Assembly (NCBI GenBank): GCA_029378245.1
Contig: JARKIF010000003.1
Location: forward strand, 1,736,001-1,800,000
Direction of reading: 5' to 3'
Length of the DNA: 64,000 bases
Source of the DNA: Roridomyces roridus
Taxonomy: Eukaryota; Basidiomycota; Agaricomycetes; Agaricales; Mycenaceae
Part shown: in pieces, positions 23,895 through 35,896 of the stretch
Numbering within the stretch: the stretch's first letter is position 1
How the letters are laid out: the number at the start of each line of letters is the position of its first letter
Notes under the pieces: generated by a model
What the model was told of the DNA's origin: nothing
The model's database searches: none
The model's input: the letters and a program-made list of their open reading frames with translations, nothing else
Translations under genes and position numbers: made by a program

Positions 23895-25369
23895 ATGGAC
23901 GACGCTCTCTCCAACTGGTGTACCGTCTGCGACCGCCAGATCGTGCCCATGCGCACCGTCGTCACCGTGCCCCACGATAACCGTCCGTCCCGCCCTTGTT
24001 CTCTCCCATCTCTTTGTTGACTCATCCCAATCTAGTCCCAAGAAAACAGGCAAACCGCAACGGCCTCGTCCATGGCACAGGCCGCGCCCAGCAGGTCAAG
24101 ACTCGCGTCGAAATCGACCAGTCTCCCGCTCCTCTCTACTGTTCCGACGAGTGCCGTCAGAGGGACGTCGACTACTACCACGTTCCTCCCCAGTTTCTGA
24201 TAGCGGCGAATCCTCCTCCTCCTCCTCTTCCGAGGGGTCCTCCATTCGCATCGAACGTAAACAGACCCCACGCAAGAGCACTCCCAACACCCGTTCACTC
24301 GCTCTGCTCCACCGTGAGGCCGGCATGATCGCGCTCCCTGCACCCACATCCGAGACCTACGACGAGCACGCGCCGCCGCGTAAGAGCCAGGCCGTCTACA
24401 GACCCCAGAGTATACCTCGGGTGTCATGATGGCCAATCGCAGGCTCGAGGCTGTTCTTCCCAAACCTCTCAAGCCGGGAGAACGGCCCTCGCCTCTCAAA
24501 CCTGTCCCCGGCTGGACAGATGGTTCTCAGGCGTGGCGCGCATCCACATACTCCTTCGCGCCACCGCCCCGTACCCGTGCAGACGTTCTCGATCCCAATC
24601 GTGCAGCCTACGAGTCCTTTGTCGCCTCGCCACATCGCTCCGCCTCGTCGGGCGTTGTAGCCTCATCCAGCTCCTCCTACTTTTCTGCACCTCCTTCCCC
24701 CACCGCATCGTCCTTCACGTCGGGCACCAGCGTCGACTCGGACCTCCTCTCGTCCTTCGAGGACACCTTTTCTCGACGCACCTCCTCCCGCCTTTCTCTA
24801 TACTCCTCAGTCGCCGTGCTCGAGTCCCGTATCTTGCTCCCCTCTCGCAAGCAGCGTATCTCCCAAGCCGCCGGCAGCATGCTTCTTGTTCCTGAGGTCC
24901 TTGTTCGCCCGCCCGGCCGCTCTTCTTCCTTTGGCTTCCCTTCCCCAAGCACAACTGCATTCGCGGCCATCGGGTCGCCGCCACTCTGCTGGCTCCGCGA
25001 GCCTGCAGGGCCCACGCGTTCGCAGTCCTCTAGTCCACGTCCTCCATCGACGACGAGGAAGAGGCGGTGAACCCCGAGCCTGAGGATGCCGAGGAGGCTG
25101 CCTTTGTCAGATCTTGCGGCGTCGAAGCTCTCCCCCCCAGCCGGCGTCCCAAAACAGAGAGTGCGTCTCATGCTTATCATAAAAGGACGAGGCATCTGAC
25201 AACGACTGCAGTGCGCTCCTGGTCGTATGACAACGTACGGACCTACCCTGTCATGGCGATGCCCACTCTCAAAGAGGTCCACCTCGTCGATGGCAAGGAG
25301 GTCGAAGTTGAGGTTCCGCGGAAACCGCTCTTCACCTTTGAGCCGGTCGAGGTGCGCGTAAGCGCGTAA
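23895..25369 (+). CDS. Ecl1-type zinc-binding life-span factor
   Basis: The N-terminus W-C-T-V-C-D-R-Q-I and, after an intron ending near 24036, P-L-Y-C-S-D-E-C-R-Q-R-D form the two halves of the Ecl1 zinc motif (C-x2-C and C-x3-C). In fission yeast, Ecl1-family proteins extend chronological life span and respond to nutrient stress; the same role here is inference. A long Ser/Pro-rich segment follows. The C-terminus R-S-W-S-Y-D-N-V-R-T-Y-P-V-M is a block found in basidiomycete homologues. A base appears lost in the C run near 24190, where the frame passes from P-P-Q-F to V-S-D-S-G-E-S-S-S. Further frame changes occur near 24420 and 25020-25060, some of which may be introns. This protein is much longer than yeast Ecl1, as is usual in Agaricomycetes. 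Confidence 0.78.
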
Positions 25370-27296
25370 CGTGGGGATGTTGTTCTGCACTTTTTCCATC
25401 CATTCATCGCATCCATCCACTGCATTCTGCACGACCACGCCACGCCACGACCCCGCATAACACCATCCATACCACCAGCACGTCACGCCACATACCCAGC
25501 ACGCTCTTATCATTATCCCCTCATCCGCCCGCCGCACAAAAGCGTTGTATACGCGCCATTTCCCACCAATCTGGTCTCGGTTCCCGGTTAATTTCTTCTT
25601 GGGCCCACTCGCAACACAGCATCCAGCGAGGACATTTTTCTCTGTTCACTGTACGAACACTGCCATCACGAAAACTTGTAAACTTGTACGATTAACAACC
25701 CGAACTACTACGATACGAAACAAACCTATTACTTGCACGCATACTTGTACGAAGCCTCACTTGTACTATAGGAATGAAATTTGCACTGTATATGTGACCT
25801 TGGACCTGATTAAGGGGAGACGCGGGCCTGCGGATGTATATAGGCCCTCTGTGGGTCTTGGCTACGGAGAAACCGGAAGCCGCCAGTTTTCCGAGGGACG
25901 ATGACGCTGCAAAGAGGGGCGATCGAAAAATATTGGAATTATAATACATTTTTGCTATTGGCCCGGCTGGCCACGCGAGCGAGCCACGATTGTTTGATTA
26001 CAACGGAAGGCCACAGCGCGATCGGGGTCCTGACCATCTCTTTTTTGTTTATCAAGAGACAACAGCATATGTACAACAGGCACAAGTCCCTTGTTATCTT
26101 CCGTTTCATCCGACGATCATGCGCTTTTTGAGACACGGTCGGTTATTACGGGACGCTTGCGGCTACCCCGGGGAGGAGGGTATTGGTATTGTGATTTCCA
26201 GAAAGCTGATGTGTGCGCGTGGTCCGTGTTGTGATAGGGCAAGTATGAACTTGGTTATCTGGTAGCTACTATAGAAGAGGGCAGAGGGTGTGGTCCCTGC
26301 AGCGGGGACTTGGCGGGGACCCACAAGAACGCGGCCCTGCCGTCTCTGGATTTGGACCAGGATTACGCGACTTGGCGCGCCTTGTGTTCCGCAAACCCTT
26401 GCCCGTGCGCCAGGAGCATATGCCAATTAGCAAACGTGGGGCAGATAACATCATATTAATGATCGTGCGATGTCGGTCGACCCCACTTGTGTATCCGGGG
26501 ATTCGAGAAAAGATGCGGAGTTGGAATTCTTCGCATACTACAGCTAACTGCAAAACTCTGGAGCGCTTATAAAAGATGCGGAGTTCAAGTAATTCATTGG
26601 TTGGAGGTGCATGTAGGGCCGCGGGCCGAATCCGGGCACGTTGGGAAGGAGGCTGTCAAGCGGTATTCCGTCGCGTTGTCGACCCTACCCGACCCTGCAA
26701 ACCGAGCTACGAATGATCGGAGAGGTGCAACCTCGGGCTCTTGACCGCTCTTGAATCTTTTGCGGGGTGGTAACTGCGCCCGGAAGACCCCCAGAGAATA
26801 TTTTGCCCAGCCGTCCGAATAGCCTGACTGCGCCGTCGGCGAGTGTGGGTGCCGGACGGTATCGGTTTTTACTAAGACGATTCAGATTGGCCCGGACAGC
26901 GATACGCCACACGCTACCCCACAGACCCACACACCAGCGCCCGGCGGAGGCTGTAGGTATTCAGTTTTCCAAACACCCGCCGCCACATGACCTCCGGAAG
27001 TGAAAAGCCGCTTACACGAAAGCGGTGCATTTGCGGGGAAAAACTTCCACGCACACGCCCTTGTGGGCCGACAGTATCAGGTCACGCTTGCCAGCGGGAG
27101 GGGTATCGTATTCAGTTCATTCAATCCGTTGGATCATTGAACGGCTGCCCGATGGAGTGTTGGACGGAGAGGCAGCGGCGCTCGGCGGGAATTACTGCAG
27201 TTCTCCGTGCATGACCATACCTGTTACAGACGTCCGAGGAGTGCGCCCGCAACTGATTCATGCCTTTACGAGGATTCCTTTGAGAACGGCGTAGCT
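25370..27296. other. Gene-poor region
   Basis: Roughly 1.9 kb with no supportable gene. It begins with the 3' flank of the Ecl1-type gene. Short repeats of CTTGTAC occur at about 25675-25770, and AAAGATGCGGAGTT is present twice, near 26511 and 26573. Open frames are short and without motifs. Confidence 0.5.
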
Positions 27297-28238
27297 CTAT
27301 ATGACGTCGTGTGGTTCGCACAAGAGCTTGCTTGAATGTATTGCCCGCGTCATAGGTTGACATAAAAAATCGGGGGTAAAGCGTATATTCGTGGTTCTTG
27401 CAAACGAGTCAACAGGCGTCATGGATGGATAATTAAAGGAGTGAGTATTCTGATAGTCCTCGCCGGGACTCGGAGTCGGGCTGGTCAGGAACCTACCTAT
27501 CCCCCTGCCCTTGATAGACACATGATATGCAGCGTCCAGAAACACAAGCTCCAGACCGCTTAAATTGTTAATCTGCGCCACATTGTTGCGTAGCAAATGT
27601 TGGACGTGTCGAGCAAGGGGGTCCAGGTAACTGGCATCGCCGGTTGTCAGATGAGGCCAGAGAGAGTGCCTGAGCAGGAGTTAGGAACTTGGAATGACGA
27701 GTTTCTGCAGTCAGACAGTTGGATGGCTGCCAGTTGAGAGCCAAGAGATTCAAACTTTCTGCTCGATCATCTACACGTCAATCACAGTGGCTATACAGAT
27801 GTATCAATCCACGTGGCGCGGACGCGAAATTTCGTTCAAGAGTTGTGCGCGTCGTTGTGCATCCAATTGGGCATTTTCTGAGATACATGAGCAACAAATG
27901 GCTGGAATTCAATGTATTACCTCGGAAAAACCCTTCGATTGTGGACATTTGGACGTCATGATTTTCCTTGACTAGGGCGCGCAGAGAGTCAAGATCGACG
28001 GACCCCGACGCTAGAAAGCAGTGAAATAAAGGCGAAAATTTTGCATACAACCAAGCGCACGCTCTTGGGAAGCCATCTGCTGTCTTGTTTCCAAGATTCT
28101 CTTCAACTTTGCCTCCACAGCATCGACTTCTCCTGTATCTTCTGGTCGCTTTGGTTCACATTTCGAGCACTGAGCAGCGTTTTCCAGGAGCTTTTGTTTG
28201 ATCGCTGCGAGTTGTTCAAGGACAGTGATTTCGGACAT
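27297..28238 (-). CDS. Hypothetical coiled-coil protein
   Basis: Not recognised. The start at 28238 gives M-S-E-I-T-V-L-E-Q-L-A-A-I-K-Q-K-L-L-E-N, followed by heptad-like helices. The second exon reads V-D-L-D-S-L-R-A-L-V-K-E-N-H-D-V-Q. An intron (about 27885-27930) joins G-F-F-R to E-N-A-Q-L-D-A-Q-R-R-A-Q-L-L-N-E-I. A further intron, ending in AAAG near 27750, leads to F-E-S-L-G-S-Q-L-A-A-I-Q-L, and another to H-S-L-W-P-H-L-T-T-G-D-A-S-Y-L-D-P-L-A-R-H-V. The frame stays open to 27297, though the true end may be near 27430. Predicted as a cytosolic or nuclear coiled-coil subunit; no partner can be named. It faces the amidase across 114 bp. Confidence 0.5.
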
Positions 28239-28352
28239 GGAGGATGTTGAAGAGGGGAGGCACGTGTAGTGATTGACGTCAGCGCTCCTATTTCGGCCAA
28301 TCAGCAGCTTGTTTCCTCCCCAATCAGCACAAGACCTTTGTTTCCTCCGCAA
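28239..28352. promoter_or_regulatory. Compact bidirectional promoter with CRE, E-box and two CCAAT boxes
   Basis: Between divergent ATGs at 28238 and 28353 lie CACGTG (28261-28266), a perfect TGACGTCA (28274-28281) and two CCAATCAG copies beginning 28297 and 28320. Such sites are bound by bHLH, bZIP (ATF/CREB) and HAP/CBF factors in fungi. The clustering is direct observation; shared control of both genes is inference. Confidence 0.6.
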
Positions 28353-30670
28353 ATGGCCCTCTTTTTCTCGGCTCAAAGTACAGACGACGTTCCCTCCGAT
28401 TGGGAACAAGTCTGCGCCCGCCGAAAACGCGTCCAACTCGAATCAATCCCTCCCGAATGGATAATCAAGCCGATCCCGGAAACCCAGCTGAACGTCATGG
28501 ACGTTCCACGCCAATGTGGCCTTCTTTCGGCGGCGGAACTCGAAATTACTGAAACAGTCGATGTGCAAGTCATACTCGACAAACTACGACTTGGGACATG
28601 GTCTTCCGTTCAAGTTACCACGGCAGTTTTACAAGCGTGCAATTATCGCTCAACAGCTTGTGCGAACTTGTCTCTAGTTCTGACCGTATCACTTATATCC
28701 ATAGACGAATTGTCTCACCGAAATCTTTGTGGATCGCGCGCTGGAGAGGGCCAGATTCCTCGACGACCATCTCGCTAGGACTGGGAAGGTTGTAGGACCT
28801 CTCCACGGGCTCCCGATTTCTCTCAAAGGTCAAATCAGTGCCGAAAATGTGTCTCGAGTTAATATTCTCCCAGACCAGTTCGCCATGAAAGGTTTGGAAA
28901 CGATAATGGGTAAGCATTTTCCATGAATCTCGATTCCCTTGAACAAAGTCGGTACATAGGTTATGCGAAATGGATTGGCCGCGTCGCCGAATCAGACTGT
29001 GTTCTGGTCGAAATTCTCTACGAATGCGGGGCTGTTCCATTCGTACGGACTAATGTGCCGCAGACATTAATGGTCAGTAATCAGCTATTTTGGAGCAACT
29101 GCGAAGTAACGGATGAGCCAGTGGGGCGAGACAATGAATCACGTGTTTGGCCGCACTTTGAATCCATACAATCTCGCATTCACGCCAGGGGGATCTTCCG
29201 GGGGCGAGGGTGCAGCTAATTGCCATGAAAGGGAAGTCCCCTCGGTGTTGGAACTGACATCGGAGGGTGGGCTGAATTTGGCACTCAATTAAATAAAACT
29301 TTGAGGGCTGAAATTCGACCAGTTCTCTGCGCATTCCCAGCGCGTTTTGCGGGCTATATACGCTTCGCCCGTCATACGAAAGGTTGCCCTATCACGGCGC
29401 TGTGAATGCCCTAGAAGGGCAAGAGTCCATCTCTTCCGTGCTCGGTCCAATGTCCAATTCTATTTCAGGTAAGACACAAGTTCCAAGTACCCTTTCCAAT
29501 TTTTTTCGACTATTATGTACAGGCGTCAAGATCTTTACCAAAGCCATTCTCGACGCTGAACCTTGGCTCAAGGATCCGCTCGTTCTGAGAAAAGGCTGGA
29601 GTGAGAGTGAATATCGACTGGATCGACACGGAGGTGGAGAAAACCTCTGCTTCGCGATCATGTGGGATAACGGCAAGTGCAAGTCATCTTACTTGCAATC
29701 CAGTGCCCATTATTGAACAGGGGTTGTGAAACCACACCCACCACTTCGCCGTGCCATGGAGATGACGAAGAAGGCGCTAGAAGCTGCTGGACATAAGGGT
29801 CGGTCTGATTACTTGCTTCATCCTGCATCTGACTGTCGCCTACAGTTATCGATTGGGAACCCCACCGTCATCTGGAAATCTACAAAAATGCGGTGAGTAA
29901 AGCTTCATCCCAGAATGGCAACTCTGAGAAGAACAGGAAACGATCTTTGCGGCGGACGGCGGCCATGATTACCGGCAACAAACCCAAGGCGTAGAACCAC
30001 TCATACAGACAATGAGCCCTTCCACAACGTCCCATGCTAGTGCGCTGGATGGGCCGTTGGTGAAAAGTCTTGTTGGTGAATTGTACCACCGAGAAGCCTA
30101 TGATGTGAGCGTGAATTGTTATAGTAACGGGCCCGTCTTGACAACGACAAGCTCTGGCAATTGCACACTGAGAAACGGGAACTGCGTAAATCCCATCTGG
30201 ACCACTGGCAAGCCACTGTTAGTCGGACAGGTACCGGACGTCCTGTCGATGCTATTATTTCGCCCGCGGTGGCCTATACTGCTGTCCCACATGGGTTGAA
30301 CACGTCCGTGCTTCGTCTGTGATGCTTGATGTTCTGCCGCTGAGATGAATCCCAGGGACAGTTTTTACACGACGCTGTGTAACGCTCTGGACTATTCGTG
30401 CTCGGTTTTCCCAGTGACCTTTGTGGATCCGGATTTAGATGACCCGCACCCGCCCCATCGCTTCTACAATCACGAAGACGAGCATATATACAATTTTTGT
30501 GAGTTTTGGTCTTCTTCATTGATCCATTGGTGGTAAACGTTACAGACGATTCTGATCTGTTTCCGGGATGCCCGGTCGCGCTGCAGTTGATTGGGGGTAC
30601 ACAGGAAGAGGAGGCCGTCATTGGAATGACAGAGATTGTGGTGGCTGCGTTGGAGAAGCTGGTGCAGTAA
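28353..30670 (+). CDS. Amidase-signature enzyme, acetamidase/general amidase type
   Basis: Hydrolyses amides to acid and ammonia in the cytosol; substrate unknown. The catalytic triad is visible: lysine in L-P-I-S-L-K-D-Q (spliced at about 28829-28870), the first serine in G-G-S-S-G-G-E-G, and the nucleophile serine in D-I-G-G-S-L-R-I-P-S, created by splicing over an intron of about 60 bases near 29270-29330. Other family blocks are G-P-L-H-G-L-P, A-F-C-G-L-Y-T-L-R-P-S-Y and, near the end, F-P-G-C-P-V-A-L-Q-L-I-G-G. The total of about 560 residues is normal for fungal amidases. Two extra bases are apparent close together near 29213 and 29233, inside the signature region. At least eight introns. 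Named by motifs; AmdS/GmdA-type assignment is by overall similarity. Confidence 0.9.
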
Positions 30671-31199
30671 TTCAATTTTTCATGTCTCTCGCCAATAAAT
30701 CGGTTGCGTCGTTCGGAACGCGTGTACGTATAGCCGGCAGAATGATTTCGCACTGGAAGATGGAAGCACCTCAGAGATATTGCGGCGAGTCTAAACCATA
30801 TTGAGGGAGATATAAGAGGGTGGAAAGTGAGAAAGGAGATCTCCTCGCCGCTTTGTTGTTGTGGGTCACTAGTTGATCACGACGGGCTCTCCAAGTTGGG
30901 TTCGACCTGCGTTAATTCCCGTCGCGCTGCAGCGGCCTTGGCCCCATTATACCTCGTATCCCATACCCCTCATCCCTCCTTCAGTTCCCCCGACCTGGTG
31001 GCTGGCCCTGCCCCGAATAACGCTCTGCTTTGCGTTCTCCAGCTCCGAACCCTTGTTTCACTTCTTCACGAATCCGGGGACGCGCACTTAATTCAGCCAC
31101 CCCGCACTGGTCCACGTCCGTCTTTCCTGCATGTCTCGTGCCCGCCATGTTCTTACCTGTTTGAACCCCTCAGGAGACGACGTCTAATAACAAGCTAGC
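30671..31199. promoter_or_regulatory. Upstream region of the RasGEF gene
   Basis: About 530 bp between tandem plus-strand genes. It is pyrimidine-rich from about 30960 to 31190, a common feature of fungal promoters and 5' leaders. No coding frame or specific site stands out. Confidence 0.4.
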
Positions 31200-34100
31200 A
31201 TGTATTCCACATCTCAACTGCACATCGACACCTCCGTCGTCGCAGTTTCGGGTCTCTACTCCGCGAAACAGAGGCCCTCACCCAACACTCTCACTGTCTC
31301 CAGTGCTTTCCGGTCTCGTGGCAGGAGCGTGTCCAACGCTTCCTCCTCCTCTTCCATCTCCATAATATCCCCGGAATCCTCATCGACCAATGCTTCTGCG
31401 TCTGCATCCACCTCTCTCTGCAGCTACCATCCAAACCACAGTCGCCGCCGACGAGTCCCGCCGATTCCGTCGCCGATGAGACTGTGCGAATAGGGACAGA
31501 GTATGTGCTCGCCATGCACGACTATGCTCCTCAGCATCAAAATGCGACCTGCCTTTCCTTTCGCGCGGGCCAGGTCATCCACGTTCTGAATCGCGATCAG
31601 AGTGGGTGGTGGGACGGGGAGCTTGAGGGACGGCGGGGTTGGTTCCCGAGCAACTATGTCAATGCGGACGTCAACGGGTACCCGGAGGACGAGTATCTCA
31701 CCCCAGGTCCGTCTTGTTGTTTTCCTTCTCCCGTATTCGGCCAACTAATATAATCCAGACGCGTGTCCGAGGACATGCACATTCTTCATCCACCGCCTCC
31801 ACATCATCTTGGGCCAGCACCGTGTCCCGCGAGCGTGCCCACCGCTCGCGTCATGCGTCGATATCAGAAGCGTTAGGCCCAGATATCGATTCATATTGCC
31901 CGCCGATCATGGTTCCGCTCCTACACGGTCTCTCGCTCCTGCAGAGTGCTGTACGCTCGAATCGAACATCACATTTTCAGCCTTCCACCGCCTGTATCAT
32001 ATCTTGCGTTCGGTCCGTTCTCTCTGCGACGGACACGCTCGTGCGCGATGCCCCAATTCTCCAACGGTTTCCCACACTTGCGCAGGAGCGACGGCGAATA
32101 TTGACCGTACTGGCGTCTCTGGTCGCACAGGCGAAAAAGGCGTCTGATGAGGTGGCGTCTGACGAGGAGAATCAGGAGGCTCAGGTGGATGCTATGGTAC
32201 GCCTCGGAGGTCAGGTCTTTGCGAGCGTTAGAAGATTCTTGGCTGTGGCGGTCCAATGCGGAGTAGAGCTACCAGAACGGCGACAATCGATCGATTCGAA
32301 CGCGGGTTCGACCGACACCGAAGGCCACACATGGAGTAATGAGTCTTTCGAAGCTCGGACGGTTACTTATGGCCACGGAGCGTCCGGGTCTTTCGACCAA
32401 ACCGCTACTCCGCAAAGAGTCGTTGTCGCCAACCAGGGTAGCGCACTGCGTGCCAGGAGCATGGTCGATCTGCGACACGCTGCGAGGACATCCATAGACG
32501 AAGACGCGGTCCCCCTCTTACCCAATGGGATCAATATTCATGCAAAGTCTAAGCAAGAACAGTATCTCTTCAGGGAACGCGTTCTTAGGCACAAGGCAGG
32601 CGGGCTGTCCGTTAGCAGCACGTCCTCATCCTCCTCCTCGTACTCTTCCCTGGACTCTCCTCCCGCTCGATCGCAGTTCCCCGTCGGCCCTTCGAGCACT
32701 GTGCAGGTTATGGATGCCCTGCGGGCTACTCATGATCAATACCTGTCAACAATCGCGGCGTTCATCGGGCACGCACATTCACATTCCCGGTCCTCTCATG
32801 CATCCAGTACTGGCCACATGTACGATTTGGTCCGGGAGATTGTCGAGATGGTGTGCAAACTCCTCACGATTGTGGATGCAGTCCTCCAGCACCCGGATGT
32901 GCCTACGAACAAGCTGGGCAATCTGCAGGCGGCCAAGGATGGACTATACAACGTCACCTACGACCCTTGCCGAGTCTGTTCGTTTACTCACGACCGCAGT
33001 GCCCCCAACCATGTCGGAGGAAGAGGAAAAGCAAACACTGTTGCGTTCGGCTACAGGAGCTCTGAAGGCTGGCGCAGATTGTGTCGCAGCTGTGAAGATG
33101 TGCTTAACGCGGTCACTTGGTGAACACCCGTTTATTCTACATCTACCGAACGCGGGAGAGCCCATGTCCTTCACACCCAGCAAATTTGGGAAGCCGTCTC
33201 TCACAAGGGCGAGCAGTATGGGGGCCATACATTCCCCTCGCTTCAGCGGTATTGCGGAGGAAGACGACGTGACCCAACGCGCTAGGCTGCCCGACTCTGC
33301 AATGGTCGCAGAGGCTTCGTCCGGCTCCGAGAGCAGCGGAATGTCCTCCGGCCGATCGCAGGACACGGATGTAACATCGCCGGACAGCTCGCTGCCTTAC
33401 CTCAACATTGCTCCACATGCTGCGGTCGAGCCGGATCTTCCCTCGCCGATATCTTTCGCAGTAACAGACGATGCAACGACCTGGGAAGGTAGTCGCAACC
33501 ATGCTATGGAGGGGTCCTTGGAGGACAAGATCCTGCACGGCGATCTCCCTTCCGTGCCTGTGGAACAGTCGCTGGAACCGATACCAGAGTTTATGCAGGA
33601 TCCTGTCGCTTGGATGTTGTCCCACGACTACTCGTTGGAAGACGTCGCCTACAACAGTGATGGACTCATTGTCGGCGCCACCATCGACGTCCTGGTGGAG
33701 AAAATGACGCCACACGACAGTCTGGTCGATCCTGCGTTTTCCGCCGTTTTTTTCCTCACGTTCCGGCTCTTTTCCTCGCCCCTCGAGCTTGTCGACACCA
33801 TCATTCGGCGATATAATCTTCTTCCTCCGAATGGCATTTCAATGGAAGATTTGCAGCTCTGGCAGCAACGCAAGGGCATCCCAGTGCGACTAAGAGTGTC
33901 AAACTTTATCAAAATATGGGTGGACATCTATTGGCGACCGGGCGTGGACGATGTGGCTTTGGAGCCGCTGGCCACCTTCACTGATGAAGGTCTTGGGATG
34001 ATGTTTCCTGGCCCTGCGCAGAGGATTCAAGACCTGATCGAGTTGCGTCGTCAAACGTCCCAGTCTGTGACGAGCCCCATGAATGAGCGTACACGTGATC

Positions 34101-35170
34101 CCGGGATGTCCATCAACCCGCCCTCTGCCTCAGTACCCATTGGAGAGATTCCCCGGCCAATAATGACCAAGACCCTCCTCGCGAATCTGCGTAGCAAGAA
34201 CTTTGCGGCGGTTGCGATTACAGACTTTGATCCTCTGGAGCTGGCAAGGCAATTGACGATCATGGAGTGCAACTTGTATTGTTGCATACAACCGGTGGAG
34301 GTTTTGGAGACGGGGCAGGACGGGGCGACACCCCCGACGAATGTCAGGGCAGTTTCGTCGCTGAGCACGGCCATCACGGGCTGGGTCGCGGAGAGCATTC
34401 TTGTTGAGCCTGACATCAAGAAGCGGGCGCACTTGATCAAGTTTTTCATCAAAGTTGCTGATGTAGGTGTATCCCATGGTGGTTCTTTTACTACGACTGA
34501 CTGCTCGCAGCGGTGCACTTTGCTGAATAACTACAGCACCCCACGGTCAATGCTCGCCGCCTTGGACTCGTCGACCATTTCCAGGCTTCATCAGACGTGG
34601 CTGGGTCTTCCGCAGAAGAATCGATCGCAGCTAGAATCGCTTAGAAGATTAGCAGACCACTCACGGAACTACCATGAGTATCGCACAAGACTACGCAACA
34701 CTGCTCCCCCTGCGGTGCCTTTCCTGGGTCTCTACTTGACCGATGTCACGTTTTGCCGCGAGGGCAACCCCTCACATCGACCATCGCCAATGAACGCCGA
34801 TAAGAAATTGCTCAATTTCAACAAATACCACAAACTAGCGCGGATCGTCCAAGGTGGCTCATTCCCGTTTGCAATGTATCCGAAATTAAACGTTCTTTCT
34901 CAGATATGCAGCGATTTCAAGTGCCATATCAACTGCGGGGTATACCTGAAGTTCAGGAATACCTCACCGGGGCATTTGAGATTTCGCGGCATCATGGGGA
35001 CCTCCAGGACCTGTATCGGCGAAGGTTTGTCTGCCTTGTTTCTTTTGATTCTGTACTCATGGTCAATCAGCCTGCTCGTTGAACCGAAACAGGCCGCCGA
35101 TAACACACCGACGGACATGCGACAACTATTTGGTTGGGCATCGCGGTCCCAAGCCCCTACACCATCATGA
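31200..35170 (+). CDS. CDC25: Cdc25-type Ras guanine-nucleotide exchange factor with SH3
   Basis: Activates Ras upstream of cAMP signalling. Order: a Ser-rich N-terminus; an SH3 domain (Y-V-L-A-M-H-D-Y-A-P, W-W-D-G-E-L, G-W-F-P-S-N-Y-V) near 31500-31660; a long helical/disordered middle; a RasGEF-N domain near 33640-33980; and the catalytic RasGEF domain (D-P-L-E-L-A-R-Q-L-T; H-L-I-K-F-F-I-K-V-A; F-L-G-L-Y-L-T-D). Exon joins near 34860-34905 and 35025-35070 give D-M-Q-R-F-Q-V-P-Y and D-L-Y-R-R-S-L-L-V-E-P-K, characteristic of the family C-terminus. A doubled C at 32964-32966 shifts frame in Y-D-L-A-E-S-V-R. A second shift (one base short) occurs before the SH3 near 31420, and the join after the SH3 near 31745 is unclear. 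About 1200 residues. Confidence 0.9.
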
Positions 35171-35330
35171 CGTTCCGTCATTCTTCAAGTACATTATAAT
35201 CGCTTTGCATATTTCTCATTGGGTCTTGTCCTCATCTCATCTGTCACATACATCTCTCATGCATCCTTACCATCTTGTTTTGTTTCTCCTTTTTCTCTCT
35301 TTGTACACTTATGGACTTCGGAAGTACACT

Positions 35331-35593
35331 GTCTCATTACCACCACCAAAATTATTATCTAGCTAGATCTGCTTCCACGAGGGCGGATGTAAATACTGTG
35401 TACCGTAGTAGTTGAGCGTTTCATTTTGCTCAAAGGCAGCAAGGGGTTTGTCGAGAGTTCCGGGCCTGTATAAAATGTTGGAAGCCGGGTGGTCGCTCTG
35501 GGCGCAGAAAGGCGTACAAAAGGGTGGCTTTGCGTTACTCTCTCCAAGACGACGTCGTAGACTGTAGATGGGTCGTTGAAGAGTGCGTGCTTG
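35331..35593. repeat. Degenerate tandem copy of the FBXW4-like gene 3' end (copy A)
   Basis: Copy A aligns with 35610-35896 (copy B) almost throughout, offset by about 280 bases. Both contain GGGCGGATGTAAATACTGTG, at 35381 and 35661. Copy A includes the counterpart of the last intron and the 3' flank, so it arose at DNA level. It lacks about 17 bases near 35555 that in copy B encode conserved residues S-R-L-F-G, and carries many substitutions. Confidence 0.85.
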
Positions 35594-35609
35594 ACACATA
35601 TCGCATTGG

Positions 35610-35896
35610 GTCTCATTACCACCAAAATCAAGTACCATCTACATAAATCTGGTTCTACGAGGGCGGATGTAAATACTGTGTAACGTAGTAGTCGAGCTTT
35701 TCGTTCAAGTTGCCCAAAGGCGGAAAGGTGTTTGTCGAGAGTCCCGGGCCCTGGATGAAAATGAGAAGATTGGAACGGGTGGTAGCTTTGGACGCACAAA
35801 GTCGAGTACAAAAGGACGGCTTTGCGTTACCCCAAATAAACGCGAACTCTCCAAGATGACGTCGTACACTGGGGATGGGTCGTTGAAGGGTGCGTG
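35610..35896. repeat. Functional partner of the tandem duplication (copy B)
   Basis: This copy forms the actual last two exons and 3' flank of the F-box/WD gene. It keeps the family-like C-terminal sequence that copy A has lost. Confidence 0.85.

Noticed and set aside
25675..25770. CTTGTAC repeats as a transposon end or replication origin
   Set aside because: Copies are few and irregular, with no inverted partner or target-site duplication.
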